Source: Chloroflexota bacterium
Lineage (GTDB): Bacteria; Chloroflexota; Anaerolineae; Anaerolineales; Villigracilaceae
Direction of reading: 5' to 3'
Length of the DNA stretch: 64,000 nt
Assembly (NCBI GenBank): GCA_016223135.1
Contig: JACRPQ010000006.1
Span: forward strand, 62,001-126,000
Shown piece by piece: positions 8,679-17,104 of the stretch. Numbering within the stretch: the stretch's first letter is position 1; each line of letters begins with the position of its first letter. Under the pieces are notes generated by a model that was not told where the DNA came from, ran no database searches, and saw only the letters and a list, made by a program, of their open reading frames with translations. Position numbers and translations under genes: made by a program.

Positions 8679-9365
8679 CTATTTCCGTCTCTTCCTTCCC
8701 GTATTCAACACGCTAATCTCTTCAGGGCTTACCCCCTGCTCCAACAAATACTGCCGCTTCGGTTTCAGCGCGCCGGTCGGGCAGACGCCCACACACTGAC
8801 CGCACAGCACACAGGTCGTTTCAGGAATGGGCTTATCGAAGAACGTGCCGATTTGCGTCTCATAACCGCGCCCCTCGAAGTTGATGGCATAGGTGTACTG
8901 CGCGTCGTCCGCGCAAACCTGCACGCAGCGCCAGCACAACAGGCATTTCGAGTAATCGCGGATGTACATCGGATTGTCGTCCTTGACTTCCGACTCGCGG
9001 CGCACAGCATCCGGGAAACGGGATGCGTCCGCGCCGTACTCGTCCATCATCGTGAGAATTTCCGGCGCGTCCGACAAATCCAGCGTGGACGCCAGCATCT
9101 CAAGGATGGTTTTTCGCGCGCGCACAACCTTCTCGCTTCGCGTCTGGACCTTCATACCTGCGCCCGCCTTGACAACGCACGCCGGCTGAAGCGTTCTCCA
9201 CCCCTCCACTTCGACAACACACATGCGGCATAAGCCGTTCGCTGTGGTTGCCTCATGCCAGCAGATGGTGGGAATATCCATGCCGTTCTCGCGGGCGGCA
9301 TCCAGCAGAGTCTGCCCATCTTCTACGGTAATTTCCTTGCCATCCATTACGAATGTAACCGTCAT
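8679..9365 (-). CDS. NuoG/HoxU-like iron-sulfur subunit of NAD-linked formate dehydrogenase
   Basis: A 228-residue electron-transfer subunit. The N-terminal 2Fe-2S ferredoxin domain has Cys in ICWHE, GLCRMC and LQPAC (about 35-64). The C-terminal half has two 4Fe-4S motifs, [11 protein letters not shown] and [12 protein letters not shown] (about 140-190). This is the N-terminal part of NuoG without the molybdopterin domain, as in HoxU and in the beta subunits of soluble NAD-dependent formate dehydrogenases and [FeFe] hydrogenases. It lies between the NuoE-NuoF fusion and fdhA, so it should relay electrons between the formate site and the FMN/NAD site. Confidence 0.87.
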   Translation of the reverse strand: MTVTFVMDGKEITVEDGQTLLDAARENGMDIPTICWHEATTANGLCRMCVVEVEGWRTLQPACVVKAGAGMKVQTRSEKVVRARKTILEMLASTLDLSDAPEILTMMDEYGADASRFPDAVRRESEVKDDNPMYIRDYSKCLLCWRCVQVCADDAQYTYAINFEGRGYETQIGTFFDKPIPETTCVLCGQCVGVCPTGALKPKRQYLLEQGVSPEEISVLNTGRKRRK

Positions 9366-9390
9366 AGTTTCACCTTTAGAGTCAAGAGTC

Positions 9391-9437
9391 GAAGGTCAAA
9401 CGCCGGTAAAACATTAGACCTTTGACGTTTGACCTTC
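9391..9437. repeat. Inverted repeat covering the 3' end of the NuoE-NuoF gene
   Basis: Perfect 12-bp arms GAAGGTCAAACG (9391-9402) and CGTTTGACCTTC (9426-9437). The stop codon (9414-9416) lies between them, and the last residues VEGQTSKV are encoded by the right arm. The same kind of sequence, encoding VEGQASS, interrupts the penicillin acylase gene at 56088-56150. Confidence 0.65.
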
Positions 9438-11111
9438 AACGAAAAGCCCGGGCCACAACTTCATCGCCGAAAGCACCGCGCTCGCCGCCGTCTGCCCCAA
9501 GCCGCACAAGGAGGCGTCCGTCATCGTCCAACCGACATCCTGCAGGCGCTCGAAGTCACCCTCCGAGATGTTGCCGTCGGCAATACGATCCAAAATTTCC
9601 TTTTGGCGCTGTGTTCCCATCTGGCAGGGATAGCACTTGCCGCACGATTCATGCGCAAAGAAGTGACCCAAACTCTTGAGCACCTGTCGCATGTCGCGCG
9701 TTTCGTCGAAGACCATCACCACGCCGGAGCCGAGAGGCAAGCCTGCCGCACGCAGGTCTTCAAAGGTCAACTTCACGTCCAGATGTTCAGAAGTGGCAAA
9801 CGCACCGGCAGCGCCGCCGAACAAAACCGCTTGCAGCCGCTTTCCGCCCTGCACACCGCCTGCCATTTCCAGCAATTCGCGCAGGGTCACGCCAAACGGA
9901 ACCTCGTACACTCCCGTCTGTGCCACGTCACCGGAAACGCAGAATAACTTCGAGCCGGGCGATTTTTCCGTGCCAAGTTTGCGGTATTCCGCCGCACCCT
10001 GCGCAAGAATCATCGGCACAGTGCAAAGCGTCTCCACATTGTTAATGACGGTGGGCTTGCCAAAAACGCCGTGAGTCGTGGGGAAAGGCGGCTTGATGCG
10101 CGGGAAGCCGCGCTTTCCCTCAATCGACTCAAACAGCGCCGTCTCCTCGCCGCAAATGTAAGCGCCAGCGCCGACGCGAATTTCAATATCGAAGCCGTTC
10201 CCCAAATACCCCGCCCTTCTTGCCTCCTGCAGCGCATCCTCCAAAACGGGGACAATGTACGGATACTCGCCCCGAATATAAATATAGCCTTTCACCGCAC
10301 CGATGGCATACGCGGCAATGCACATCCCTTCGATGACACGGTGCGGATCGTCGAGTAGTAACACGCGGTCTTTGAACGTGCCGGGCTCGGACTCGTCCGC
10401 ATTGCAGATAACATATTTGGGCGTCCCCTCGGCTTTTGCCGCCCCCTCCCATTTGACGCCGGTGGGAAACGCCGCCCCGCCGCGTCCAACCAGACCTGAA
10501 GCCTTGACCTCCGCAACAACCTCTTCGGGCGTCATCGCTTTCGCCTTCTTCAGCCCGGCATACTCACCGTACTTTGCCAGCGAAGTCGTGCCGTTTCCGC
10601 AATTCGCAGTCAAAATACGAACCGAGCCATAAACCCGAGAGGGCGGACGACGATTTAATGACACGGAGGTCGCGCCATCTTCACTGTTCAGTGATGACTG
10701 CTCACCGCCCGTCTCCCACACCGCCGGCGCATGTTCACAAAGCCCCAGGCAGGGACTCGGCTCAATGGTCAGAGACAGGTCATCGGTCGTTTGACCCGCT
10801 TTAAGTCCATGCTTTTTACAAAGGCGATCGAGAATCCCCTCTCCGCCTTTGAGCGCACACGCCACATCCGTGCACACGCGAATGACATGCTTGGATGTCG
10901 GCATATCGTAGAAGAGGGAGTAGAACTCGATGACGCCATGCACATCTGCCAGCGGAACGCGCAGGGCTTTGGCAATTTCCGCTGCGGCTGCTTCGGGGAC
11001 CCAGCCGTATAATTTTTGAGCCGCGTGCAGGGCAGGCAACAGCCCCGAGCGGCCCAAAGGAATATAAGGTTCGATTGCAGTGTAGAGAGGGGAAGGTTCA
11101 GTGACTGTCAT
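9414..11111 (-). CDS. Fused NuoE-NuoF NADH dehydrogenase-type subunit of formate dehydrogenase
   Basis: Residues 1-130 are a NuoE (thioredoxin-like 2Fe-2S) domain with Cys80, Cys85, Cys121 and Cys125. After a linker (about 134-163), residues 164-565 are Nuo[17 protein letters not shown] and [13 protein letters not shown] for NADH and FMN, and CGKCYPC ... CGLG for a 4Fe-4S cluster. The protein should bind FMN and reduce NAD+ with electrons from formate. NuoE and NuoF are usually separate genes; here they are joined, and part of the linker is encoded by a dispersed repeat (10684-10705). GGAG precedes the ATG, and a good promoter is at 11128-11156, making this the first gene of the operon. Confidence 0.9.
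   Translation of the reverse strand: MTVTEPSPLYTAIEPYIPLGRSGLLPALHAAQKLYGWVPEAAAAEIAKALRVPLADVHGVIEFYSLFYDMPTSKHVIRVCTDVACALKGGEGILDRLCKKHGLKAGQTTDDLSLTIEPSPCLGLCEHAPAVWETGGEQSSLNSEDGATSVSLNRRPPSRVYGSVRILTANCGNGTTSLAKYGEYAGLKKAKAMTPEEVVAEVKASGLVGRGGAAFPTGVKWEGAAKAEGTPKYVICNADESEPGTFKDRVLLLDDPHRVIEGMCIAAYAIGAVKGYIYIRGEYPYIVPVLEDALQEARRAGYLGNGFDIEIRVGAGAYICGEETALFESIEGKRGFPRIKPPFPTTHGVFGKPTVINNVETLCTVPMILAQGAAEYRKLGTEKSPGSKLFCVSGDVAQTGVYEVPFGVTLRELLEMAGGVQGGKRLQAVLFGGAAGAFATSEHLDVKLTFEDLRAAGLPLGSGVVMVFDETRDMRQVLKSLGHFFAHESCGKCYPCQMGTQRQKEILDRIADGNISEGDFERLQDVGWTMTDASLCGLGQTAASAVLSAMKLWPGLFVEGQTSKV
10684..10705. repeat. Dispersed repeat fragment in the NuoE-NuoF linker
   Basis: This 22-base stretch matches 16229-16250 at 20 of 22 positions by eye. 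It encodes residues of the linker (EQSSLNS) between the two fused domains. Confidence 0.5.
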
Positions 11112-11127
11112 GTTTCACTCCGCTCAG

Positions 11128-11156
11128 AGTATAGACGGAAAAAGAAGAGATGACAA
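11128..11156 (-). promoter_or_regulatory. Promoter of the formate dehydrogenase operon
   Basis: TTGTCA (11151-11156), 17-base spacer, TATACT (11128-11133) on the minus strand, about 17 bases before the ATG of the NuoE-NuoF gene. Confidence 0.65.
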
Positions 11157-11307
11157 GCCGGACAAAAGGCAGTCAACCTGAAGCAAAATGTCATGGTACT
11201 AAACTCACATGTCGTGCGCCTTGCTCAGATCGAGGAAGTGTAGTTTAATCAGCGCCGCCTTAAAAATCCAAATGGTTTTGAAAGAAATCTTTTGTTAAGA
11301 TTTAAGG

Positions 11308-11338
11308 TATAATGGCTGCGGTTCATAGTATTCGAACC
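11308..11338 (+). promoter_or_regulatory. -10 element and small inverted repeat upstream of the response regulator gene
   Basis: TATAAT at 11308-11313 without a clear -35, followed by GGTTC (11320-11324) and GAACC (11334-11338), a 5-bp inverted repeat near the expected transcription start that could be an operator. The leader to the ATG would be about 50 bases. Confidence 0.35.
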
Positions 11339-11370
11339 ATAAGTAATTTTTTCAATCATTTTTCAACCCA

Positions 11371-12027
11371 ATGAAAAACACAACCATACTTGTCATCGAG
11401 GGAAGACATGCAGAAATCCCTTCTTTTGCCACAGACTTGCAAAAGAAGGGATTTGATATTCGCTCCTTTCAAAATGGGAGTCAGGCAGTTTCAAAGATGA
11501 AACAAACCAACCCCAGTTTGGTGGTCATCAACGCCGCCTCCCTCAGAAGCACAGGCATTCGCATTTGCCTGGCTGTTCGCAAAAAGGATCCCAAACTTCC
11601 CATTATCCTCATCCTCGAATCCGAAAAAGCGGTGGATAAAGAGGTGGCAGAAGCCGTGCTTGTCCTGCCGTTCACCGTGCAAAAACTTGTCAACCGCATC
11701 AAAGCCCTGCTGCCAAGCGACGGGAAAAATGTTGTAACAGCGGGTCCCATTCAACTCGATCTCGATCACAAACGTGTCCGCTGCCTGAGTAAGAATGCCA
11801 AACTCACCCCGCGCCTGATTACGCTTCTTCAAATTCTGATGGAGAAGCATGGCGAAGTGGTGGAACGCGAATCGCTTTTCAAAAAGGTGTGGGAAACCAA
11901 CTATACGGGCGACACACGCACGCTGGATGTTCACATCTCATGGCTCAGGCGCGCCATCGAACTCGACCCCAACAACCCCAAGTTTCTAAAGACCATCCGC
12001 GGCGTCGGCTACAGGCTGGACGTGTAA
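11371..12027 (+). CDS. OmpR/PhoB-type response regulator with a degenerate receiver domain
   Basis: The 218-residue protein has a receiver-like N-terminus (about 1-115) and a clear OmpR-type winged helix (about 125-218, with TPRLITLLQIL, VWETNYTGDTRTLDVHISWLRRAIE and IRGVGYRLDV). The receiver lacks the key acidic residues: the first strand reads VIEGRHAEI instead of carrying the Asp pair, and the phospho-acceptor strand reads VVINAASLRSTG with no Asp. Normal phosphorylation by a histidine kinase is therefore unlikely. No kinase gene is adjacent. Its 3' end overlaps the convergent methyltransferase gene by 42 bp. Confidence 0.82.
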   Translation: MKNTTILVIEGRHAEIPSFATDLQKKGFDIRSFQNGSQAVSKMKQTNPSLVVINAASLRSTGIRICLAVRKKDPKLPIILILESEKAVDKEVAEAVLVLPFTVQKLVNRIKALLPSDGKNVVTAGPIQLDLDHKRVRCLSKNAKLTPRLITLLQILMEKHGEVVERESLFKKVWETNYTGDTRTLDVHISWLRRAIELDPNNPKFLKTIRGVGYRLDV

Positions 12028-13239
12028 TTGATACTGCCTTCCCTTTGCAGTCACAAGCCGGATGCAGATATTGCGCCCGGCTTTTATTTTTAGTTCCAAT
12101 GGAATCTCTCCGCTTCGCGCTGGACGTTTTGCCTGCGCCGCACTTCGGAAGATTTTCCCGTCCCAATCGGGATCCACTTCCCAATAATCAAGATCGAGAT
12201 TTGTCTTTAACGACACCGTCTCTTTGGAAACCGTTGCTTTTACTGACCTTGACGCAGCAGAAAGCGGAAAGCGCAGAGACTCATCACATTCAATCGAAAA
12301 CACGGTGTGGACATCCAATAAACGTGAACGGGTTGTGTGTATTGCACGGAAGTTCTCATCGCAGGCGATGAAGCGGCGTCCGTGTTTAGCGGCGACGAAG
12401 GGGGTTGTGCCTGAGCCGCAAAAAAAATCCGCCACCAGGTCGCCAGGATTGGAGGACGCTAAAATAATGCGCTCCAGCAAGGCTTGCGGCTTTTGCGTGG
12501 GGTACCCTGTCCGCTCGCTGTGAAGGCGCGCCACGACTGGGAAATACCACCAGTCTTCGGGGACCTTGCCGCGCTCAAGGTCTGGGACTTTTCCAAATCC
12601 CGCCTTGGGGGAGGATTTGAAAGTGTTCACTGTGTTGTGATGATATGGCTCACGGACAGCATCTGCGTTGAAAGTGTATCCCTTCCCTTTGACATAGGAA
12701 AGGATCGTGTCGTGCTTGCGATTGAAGGCGCTGCGAATGGGCGATGGTCCGTGATACACCCAAATAATTTCGTTCAAAAGGTTGTCGGCACCAAACAACT
12801 CGTCCAGCAGGAGGCGGGCGTAGGCATCGGCGTGCCAGTCAAGGTGAAGATAGAGGGTGCCGTTGGGAGCCAGCAGGCGATACATCAGCGCCAGGCGTTG
12901 GTAGAGAAAGTCAAGATATTCGTCCAACCCGTTCCAGTCGTCGCCATAGCCTTCGACAAGTTTCCATTGGTCAGGCTTGCGGGAGTCTTCCCCCCTGCCG
13001 ATGCGGGCATTGAATTTTCGGTTGGTGAAGAAGGGCGGATCAGCGTAAATCAGGTTGATTTTCCCTTCATACTCGGGAAGCAGCGCCGCCATGACGGCGA
13101 GATTATCCCCCAAAATTAAACGGCTGGACGGAGCGGTCTTGGAATAGCCAAGTCCGTTGGGGTGAAGGAGAGAGTCGGTCGTCAGCACGGCAGGCTGAGG
13201 CGGAGAAAGATGCTTTCCTGTCCAGTGAAGAGTTGGCAT
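11986..13239 (-). CDS. Solo DNA methyltransferase (adenine-N6/cytosine-N4 class, beta type)
   Basis: The catalytic motif IV YADPPF comes early (about residue 66) and the SAM motif FFCGSGTTPFVAA later (about 270), the order of beta-class N6-adenine/N4-cytosine methyltransferases. TQKPQALLERII is the usual motif X region just before it. The tail of about 100 residues is not recognised. No restriction endonuclease gene lies next to it, so it is likely an orphan methyltransferase with a regulatory or protective role. It overlaps the end of the convergent response regulator gene. There is no clear ribosome site before the ATG at 13239. Confidence 0.82.
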   Translation of the reverse strand: MPTLHWTGKHLSPPQPAVLTTDSLLHPNGLGYSKTAPSSRLILGDNLAVMAALLPEYEGKINLIYADPPFFTNRKFNARIGRGEDSRKPDQWKLVEGYGDDWNGLDEYLDFLYQRLALMYRLLAPNGTLYLHLDWHADAYARLLLDELFGADNLLNEIIWVYHGPSPIRSAFNRKHDTILSYVKGKGYTFNADAVREPYHHNTVNTFKSSPKAGFGKVPDLERGKVPEDWWYFPVVARLHSERTGYPTQKPQALLERIILASSNPGDLVADFFCGSGTTPFVAAKHGRRFIACDENFRAIHTTRSRLLDVHTVFSIECDESLRFPLSAASRSVKATVSKETVSLKTNLDLDYWEVDPDWDGKIFRSAAQAKRPARSGEIPLELKIKAGRNICIRLVTAKGRQYQLHVQPVADAADGL

Positions 13240-13265
13240 GGTCTAGTAACTCACCTTACGCAGAA

Positions 13266-13319
13266 CGTCCCGAAGGTTCCTTGAGTTCGGCATTGATTTT
13301 TACCAAAACCTTCGGGACG
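13266..13319. repeat. CGTCCCGAAGG-family palindrome, copy 2
   Basis: Perfect 13-bp arms CGTCCCGAAGGTT (13266-13278) and AACCTTCGGGACG (13307-13319) with a 28-base loop, between the methyltransferase and the L,D-transpeptidase genes. Confidence 0.8.
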
Positions 13320-13333
13320 GTGCGTAACATCAG

Positions 13334-14374
13334 TTAGTAATGAATCCGCACCTGTGTGCCAAAGCCGCGATTAAAGGATTTCCCGATTTGATGGGGCGGC
13401 AATGCCCAACGGAAGAGCCATTTGGCTTCTTCGGTGCGCATGTTGATACAGCCGCGGCTCATGGGAACGCCGAAGTTTTCGTGCCAATAGGTGCCGTGAA
13501 AGGCGTGTCCCTGTGTGGTGAAGAAGCAGGTCCAGGGGACGCCGGGCAGTTCGTAATCGGTGAAGTCGGAGAAGAGGTTGCCGTTACCCATGTGTTTGGC
13601 GGGCATTTTATCGAGGATGCGGAATTCGCCTTCGGGGGTTTTGGTAGGGATGCCATTCACCTCGCGTGAGCCGTTGGGGATGCCGGAGGAAATGATGGCT
13701 TGGAAAACCGCTTTGTCGTATTCGTAGGCGGTCAGGGTTTGGGTGGTGAGGTTGACCTCGATGCGTTTGTTTTGCGGCTCCACCTCGGGACTGATGGGGG
13801 TCAATTCTTCCAGCGGAATGGGACGGGCGTGAAGCGGGTCAATGTGATAGGGATAGCCGGTCAGGTCGTCATAGATGCGGTACCAAGGTTCGCCGCTCGG
13901 ACCTGCCTCGATGGCTTCCACCCAGTGGACGGATCCATAATACAGGCGGAAACCAAGTTGCTGCCAGCCGTAGGTTTTGGTGCTGCGCCAAGGTTGGGTG
14001 TAAGGGACGGTGATTTCCGCCAGGCGAGGGACGCCCCCTTCCAGTGCAGTCAGCGGCTGGTTGAACAGCACTTTGACCTTTTGCAAACGGGCGCGGTGCA
14101 TGTACCCGCCCCACACGCGGTACCAGACGGGGTTGTAGGTCGGCGCCTCGGCAATCACTTCGCCGTAAGTGTGAACGAGTTCGTCGCGGTACCACGTGGC
14201 AACGATGCGGCTCTTGTCATCGGGCTGGCTGTGAACACTGACCGAATTAGTCGCTACGCGCACCAGATTGCTGTCGTCGAAGTTGAGCGCGCCGCGCAGG
14301 GAGGGAGTAAAGGCAAGAGCGCCGAGACTCAAGCCGCCCAATTTGAGGAAGTCGCGCCGGGATAGTTTGTTCAT
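13334..14374 (-). CDS. Tat-exported L,D-transpeptidase (YkuD)
   Basis: The N-terminus MNKLSRRDFLKLGGLSLGALAF is a twin-arginine signal. The middle (about 35-110) looks like an SH3-type wall-binding region. The C-terminal YkuD domain has the catalytic signature with His in FHGTYWH and SRGCINM around the nucleophile Cys (about 305). Such enzymes make 3-3 cross-links in peptidoglycan or attach proteins to it outside the membrane. A Tat signal fits the tatA/tatC genes at 51361-52642. The promoter TTGGAA-16-TAGAAT ends nine bases before the ATG, so the transcript is probably leaderless. Confidence 0.88.
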   Translation of the reverse strand: MNKLSRRDFLKLGGLSLGALAFTPSLRGALNFDDSNLVRVATNSVSVHSQPDDKSRIVATWYRDELVHTYGEVIAEAPTYNPVWYRVWGGYMHRARLQKVKVLFNQPLTALEGGVPRLAEITVPYTQPWRSTKTYGWQQLGFRLYYGSVHWVEAIEAGPSGEPWYRIYDDLTGYPYHIDPLHARPIPLEELTPISPEVEPQNKRIEVNLTTQTLTAYEYDKAVFQAIISSGIPNGSREVNGIPTKTPEGEFRILDKMPAKHMGNGNLFSDFTDYELPGVPWTCFFTTQGHAFHGTYWHENFGVPMSRGCINMRTEEAKWLFRWALPPHQIGKSFNRGFGTQVRIHY

Positions 14375-14383
14375 AGCGGGTAC

Positions 14384-14411
14384 ATTCTACTCGAAATCCT
14401 TTAATTTCCAA
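14384..14411 (-). promoter_or_regulatory. Promoter of the L,D-transpeptidase gene (leaderless)
   Basis: TTGGAA (14406-14411), 16-base spacer, TAGAAT (14384-14389) on the minus strand; the ATG is nine bases downstream of the -10. Confidence 0.55.
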
Positions 14412-14430
14412 TGAGCAGGCAAAGGCGTAA

Positions 14431-14460
14431 AAACAACTGCCCTCCGGGGCGGGAGGGCAG
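14431..14460 (-). terminator. Rho-independent terminator after the SWIM gene
   Basis: Stem CTGCCCTCC (14437-14445) / GGAGGGCAG (14452-14460) with a 6-base loop. On the minus strand it is followed by TTGTTTTTACG. Confidence 0.75.
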
Positions 14461-14483
14461 CGGGTGTGGGTTCAGTTGTCGGG

Positions 14484-14729
14484 TCAGGATTGAGTCGGCT
14501 CGGCGATCATCCCCTTGAGCAGGTAATCTTCCAAAGCCATGGTATGGGCACAGCGTTGATGGGTAATGAAGAATTCGCAATCGCAGTTGAAAACGCCGTT
14601 GTCGAAGGTGACATGATGGTCGTTGTTGTCGCCATGGAAGGTAAGATCGAACGTATTGAATCGGAAGCGTTTAGGTTCCTCGGCATAGCGTTTCGCCTTT
14701 TCGCGTTTTCCAATCAGTCCGTAGTCCAT
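14484..14729 (-). CDS. Small SWIM zinc-finger protein
   Basis: An 81-residue protein that is essentially one SWIM zinc finger: NCDCEFFITHQRCAHTMA gives the CxC ... CxH pattern (about 48-64). SWIM domains bind DNA or proteins and usually form part of larger proteins; a free-standing copy has no obvious function. AAGGAG precedes the ATG. A terminator-like hairpin (14758-14789) lies between its likely promoter (14828-14856) and the ribosome site, which suggests control by attenuation. Confidence 0.75.
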   Translation of the reverse strand: MDYGLIGKREKAKRYAEEPKRFRFNTFDLTFHGDNNDHHVTFDNGVFNCDCEFFITHQRCAHTMALEDYLLKGMIAEPTQS

Positions 14730-14757
14730 AGGGCACTCCTTTTATAGGGTTGGAAAC

Positions 14758-14789
14758 AAAAAGGCACGCAGCAAGGCGCGTGCCTTTTT
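14758..14789 (-). terminator. Terminator hairpin in the leader of the SWIM gene (possible attenuator)
   Basis: Arms AAAAAGGCACGC (14758-14769) and GCGTGCCTTTTT (14778-14789). The stem is flanked by A and T runs, so it can terminate in either direction. On the minus strand it lies about 30 bases before the SWIM start codon, downstream of the candidate promoter. Confidence 0.75.
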
Positions 14790-14827
14790 CACCAAGTAGG
14801 TATGTGAACCATCGTTCGCATGCCGTC

Positions 14828-14856
14828 AGTATAGTACGTTTCCCGGTGCAAGTCAA
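14828..14856 (-). promoter_or_regulatory. Promoter ahead of the attenuator-like leader of the SWIM gene
   Basis: TTGACT (14851-14856), 17-base spacer, TATACT (14828-14833). The leader would be about 90 bases and contains a seven-codon ORF, MVHIPTW, whose stop lies just before the hairpin at 14758-14789. Confidence 0.6.
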
Positions 14857-14895
14857 CGTGGGAATCGAAATCGTATAGAAATCGTAAGGAAATCG

Positions 14896-16143
14896 TCAAT
14901 CTGCCGTTGCGCCCGCCAGGGCGGGTTCGTCGCCGTTGTAGGTGAGCAAGGCGGGCCACTTGCGGACAATCAGCGCCATGCCAAGGATACACGCAATCCC
15001 TCCGCTGACGATGGCAAAGGGCGCGCCGAACAACTGCGCCACGAGCCCCGCTTCCACTTCTCCCAATTGCGGTCCGCCTTGGAAGAAAATCTGGTTGATG
15101 CTGGTCATGCGCCCGCGAATGTGATCGGGGGTCTGTAGTTGACGGATGGTGTTGCGGATAATAGTGCTGACCGAATCCGCCGCCCCGGTGACCGCCAATG
15201 CGATCCATGCCACGACGAAGGAACTGCTCAATCCAAAGACGATGGTTGCCGCGCCGAAAACGACCACAGACCCGAGGAAGATCGGTCCCTGGCGCTTCAA
15301 TTCATGGACCTGGGAAACGATCAACGCCGCCAGCACCGCCCCCACCGATTGCGCTGCGGAGAGCCAGCCGTATTCCACCACGCCAACTTTGAGTATGTCC
15401 ACAGCGACAATGGGCATGAGGGTGTTGGCAGAGGCGAAGAAAGTGGCGACAAAGTCCAGCAACATGGTGGAGAGAATGACGGGTTTGTTGAGGATGAACA
15501 CAATCCCTTCACGGATGGCCTCCCAACTGACCGCCTTTGCGCGTGCGACGGTCTTCTGCGGAATTTCGCCGATGAGAATCAGCGCAAGAATGACCGCCAC
15601 AAAGGAGCCGGCGTTGATGTAGTACACCGCTTCCTGCCCGCCATAGGCGATGGCAAAACCCGAAAGCGCCGGTCCGATGATGGAACCGCTTTGGAAGGCG
15701 AGGGAGGTCATACTGAAGGCGTTGGGCAGGTCTTTGGCGGGGACCAGGTTGGGGACAAGAGCCTGGCGCGCCGGTCCGTCGAAGGCGACGGCAATCGCCT
15801 GGAGGGCGGTCAGGGCGTAAATGTGCCAGACAGTGATATGTCCAAATTGGGTGAACAATCCCAGGGAGAGGGCGATGAGCGCGGCAGAACTTTGCGTGAG
15901 GAAGAGAATGCGGCGGCGGTTGAACGAGTCGGCGATTGCGCCGCCAATGAGCGAAAAGACAATCACCGGCAGGATGCGCGCCAAGCCCACGCCGCCGAGG
16001 GCGATGGGTTCATCGGTCAACGTGCGGATGTGCCAGAAGATTGCCCAAATCTGCATTTGGGTGCCGGCGATGGAAATGAGAAGACCAAGCCAGAGGTAGA
16101 AAAAGCGGCGGTGTTTGAGGGAAGGAGGAATGCGGAGGTGCAT
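14896..16143 (-). CDS. MFS transporter, EntS-like exporter family
   Basis: A 415-residue polytopic membrane protein with about 10-12 hydrophobic segments. The pattern GGAIADSFNRRRIL in the loop after the second segment and DGPARQALVPNLVP are typical of the enterobactin-exporter-like MFS branch. The substrate cannot be told from sequence. The C-terminus carries a short hydrophilic tail. Repeat DNA (16181-16280) fills the gap to nadE. Confidence 0.8.
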   Translation of the reverse strand: MHLRIPPSLKHRRFFYLWLGLLISIAGTQMQIWAIFWHIRTLTDEPIALGGVGLARILPVIVFSLIGGAIADSFNRRRILFLTQSSAALIALSLGLFTQFGHITVWHIYALTALQAIAVAFDGPARQALVPNLVPAKDLPNAFSMTSLAFQSGSIIGPALSGFAIAYGGQEAVYYINAGSFVAVILALILIGEIPQKTVARAKAVSWEAIREGIVFILNKPVILSTMLLDFVATFFASANTLMPIVAVDILKVGVVEYGWLSAAQSVGAVLAALIVSQVHELKRQGPIFLGSVVVFGAATIVFGLSSSFVVAWIALAVTGAADSVSTIIRNTIRQLQTPDHIRGRMTSINQIFFQGGPQLGEVEAGLVAQLFGAPFAIVSGGIACILGMALIVRKWPALLTYNGDEPALAGATAD

Positions 16144-16180
16144 GTTTTAGTGCGGGTTCTTTGGTATTGACAGAAGGTAG

Positions 16181-16280
16181 TGAGTAGTGATCAGTGCGCA
16201 GGAATCAGTGGCTCACTACAACAAGTAACTGTTCACTGATGACTGATCACTGTTCACTGATTACTGATTACTGATAACTG
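16181..16280. repeat. Array of ACTGATNACTG-type repeat between the MFS and nadE genes
   Basis: The gap is made of short overlapping units such as GTTCACTGATGACTGATCAC and ATTACTGATTACTG. The same units lie inside the Cys formate dehydrogenase gene (5899-6003) and the NuoE-NuoF linker (10684-10705). Confidence 0.65.
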
Positions 16281-16282
16281 GT

Positions 16283-17104
16283 TCAAGTTCCCCAATCGCG
16301 CAGGTAGAGGAAATCGTAGCCGATGGTGCGGTTGCTGAGTTTGGCGATGGGCGGCATCATCCGTTTGAACTGATTGCGGCGGACGCGCGCAATGACTGTG
16401 CTGACAAATTTTTCGTCGAAGCCTTCAGCAATGCACTCCTGCGGGCTGTAACGCTGATCCACCAACAGGTAAAGGAGTTTGTCCACCTGGTCATAGGTGA
16501 AGCCCAGTTCGTTTTCGTCGGTCTGTCCCTGCCACAGGTCGGCGGAGGGCGGCTTGTCAATGATGGGCGCAGGGACGCCGAGGGCGCGCGCCAATTGCCG
16601 CACCTGCGTCTTGTACAGGTCGCCGATGGGGTTGAGGGCAGATGCCATATCGCCCCACAAGGTGGAGTAGCCGAGCAAAATCTCAGTCTTGTTGCTCGTG
16701 CCGATGGGCAGTCCCTTGAACACTTCACTTTTGTCGTACAGCACAATCATGCGCATGCGCGCCAAAATATTTCCCTTGCGGACATTGGAGATGGACGGGT
16801 CGCGCTGGATGAGCGGCTCTGCCATGGGGGTAATGTCAATCGTTTCGCTGGGGATGTGGAGTTGGTCAATCAACAGTTGGGCATGCTCCAGCGAATCGGG
16901 CGAGGAGGCGCGGTAGGGCAGGCGCAAAGCAAGGACGTTTTCCGCGCCCAGCGCCTCGACCGCCAGCACGCAGGAAAGCGCCGAATCCAAACCGCCGGAG
17001 AGGTTGATGACGGCGCGGGAGTAGCCCACGCGCATCACCTCCGAACGGATGAACGCAGTCAAAATTTGACGGGCAACATCGGTGTTAATGGTCAGGTCAA
17101 CCAC
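16283..17104 (-). CDS. nadE: NAD+ synthetase, synthetase domain only
   Basis: ATP-pyrophosphatase that converts deamido-NAD to NAD. The 273-residue protein has the P-loop INLSGGLDSALS (about 34-45), LPIGTSNKTE, GDMASALNPIGDLYKTQV and PSADLWQGQTDE, all typical of NadE. The start is a GTG overlapping the end of the amidase gene by 8 bp. In most glutamine-using NAD synthetases the amidase is fused N-terminally; here it is the separate gene upstream, so the two are likely to form a complex that channels ammonia. Confidence 0.9.
   Translation of the reverse strand: MVDLTINTDVARQILTAFIRSEVMRVGYSRAVINLSGGLDSALSCVLAVEALGAENVLALRLPYRASSPDSLEHAQLLIDQLHIPSETIDITPMAEPLIQRDPSISNVRKGNILARMRMIVLYDKSEVFKGLPIGTSNKTEILLGYSTLWGDMASALNPIGDLYKTQVRQLARALGVPAPIIDKPPSADLWQGQTDENELGFTYDQVDKLLYLLVDQRYSPQECIAEGFDEKFVSTVIARVRRNQFKRMMPPIAKLSNRTIGYDFLYLRDWGT

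Noticed and set aside
11331-11340. TTCGAACC resembling a tRNA T-loop
   Set aside because: No acceptor or anticodon stems can be formed around it.
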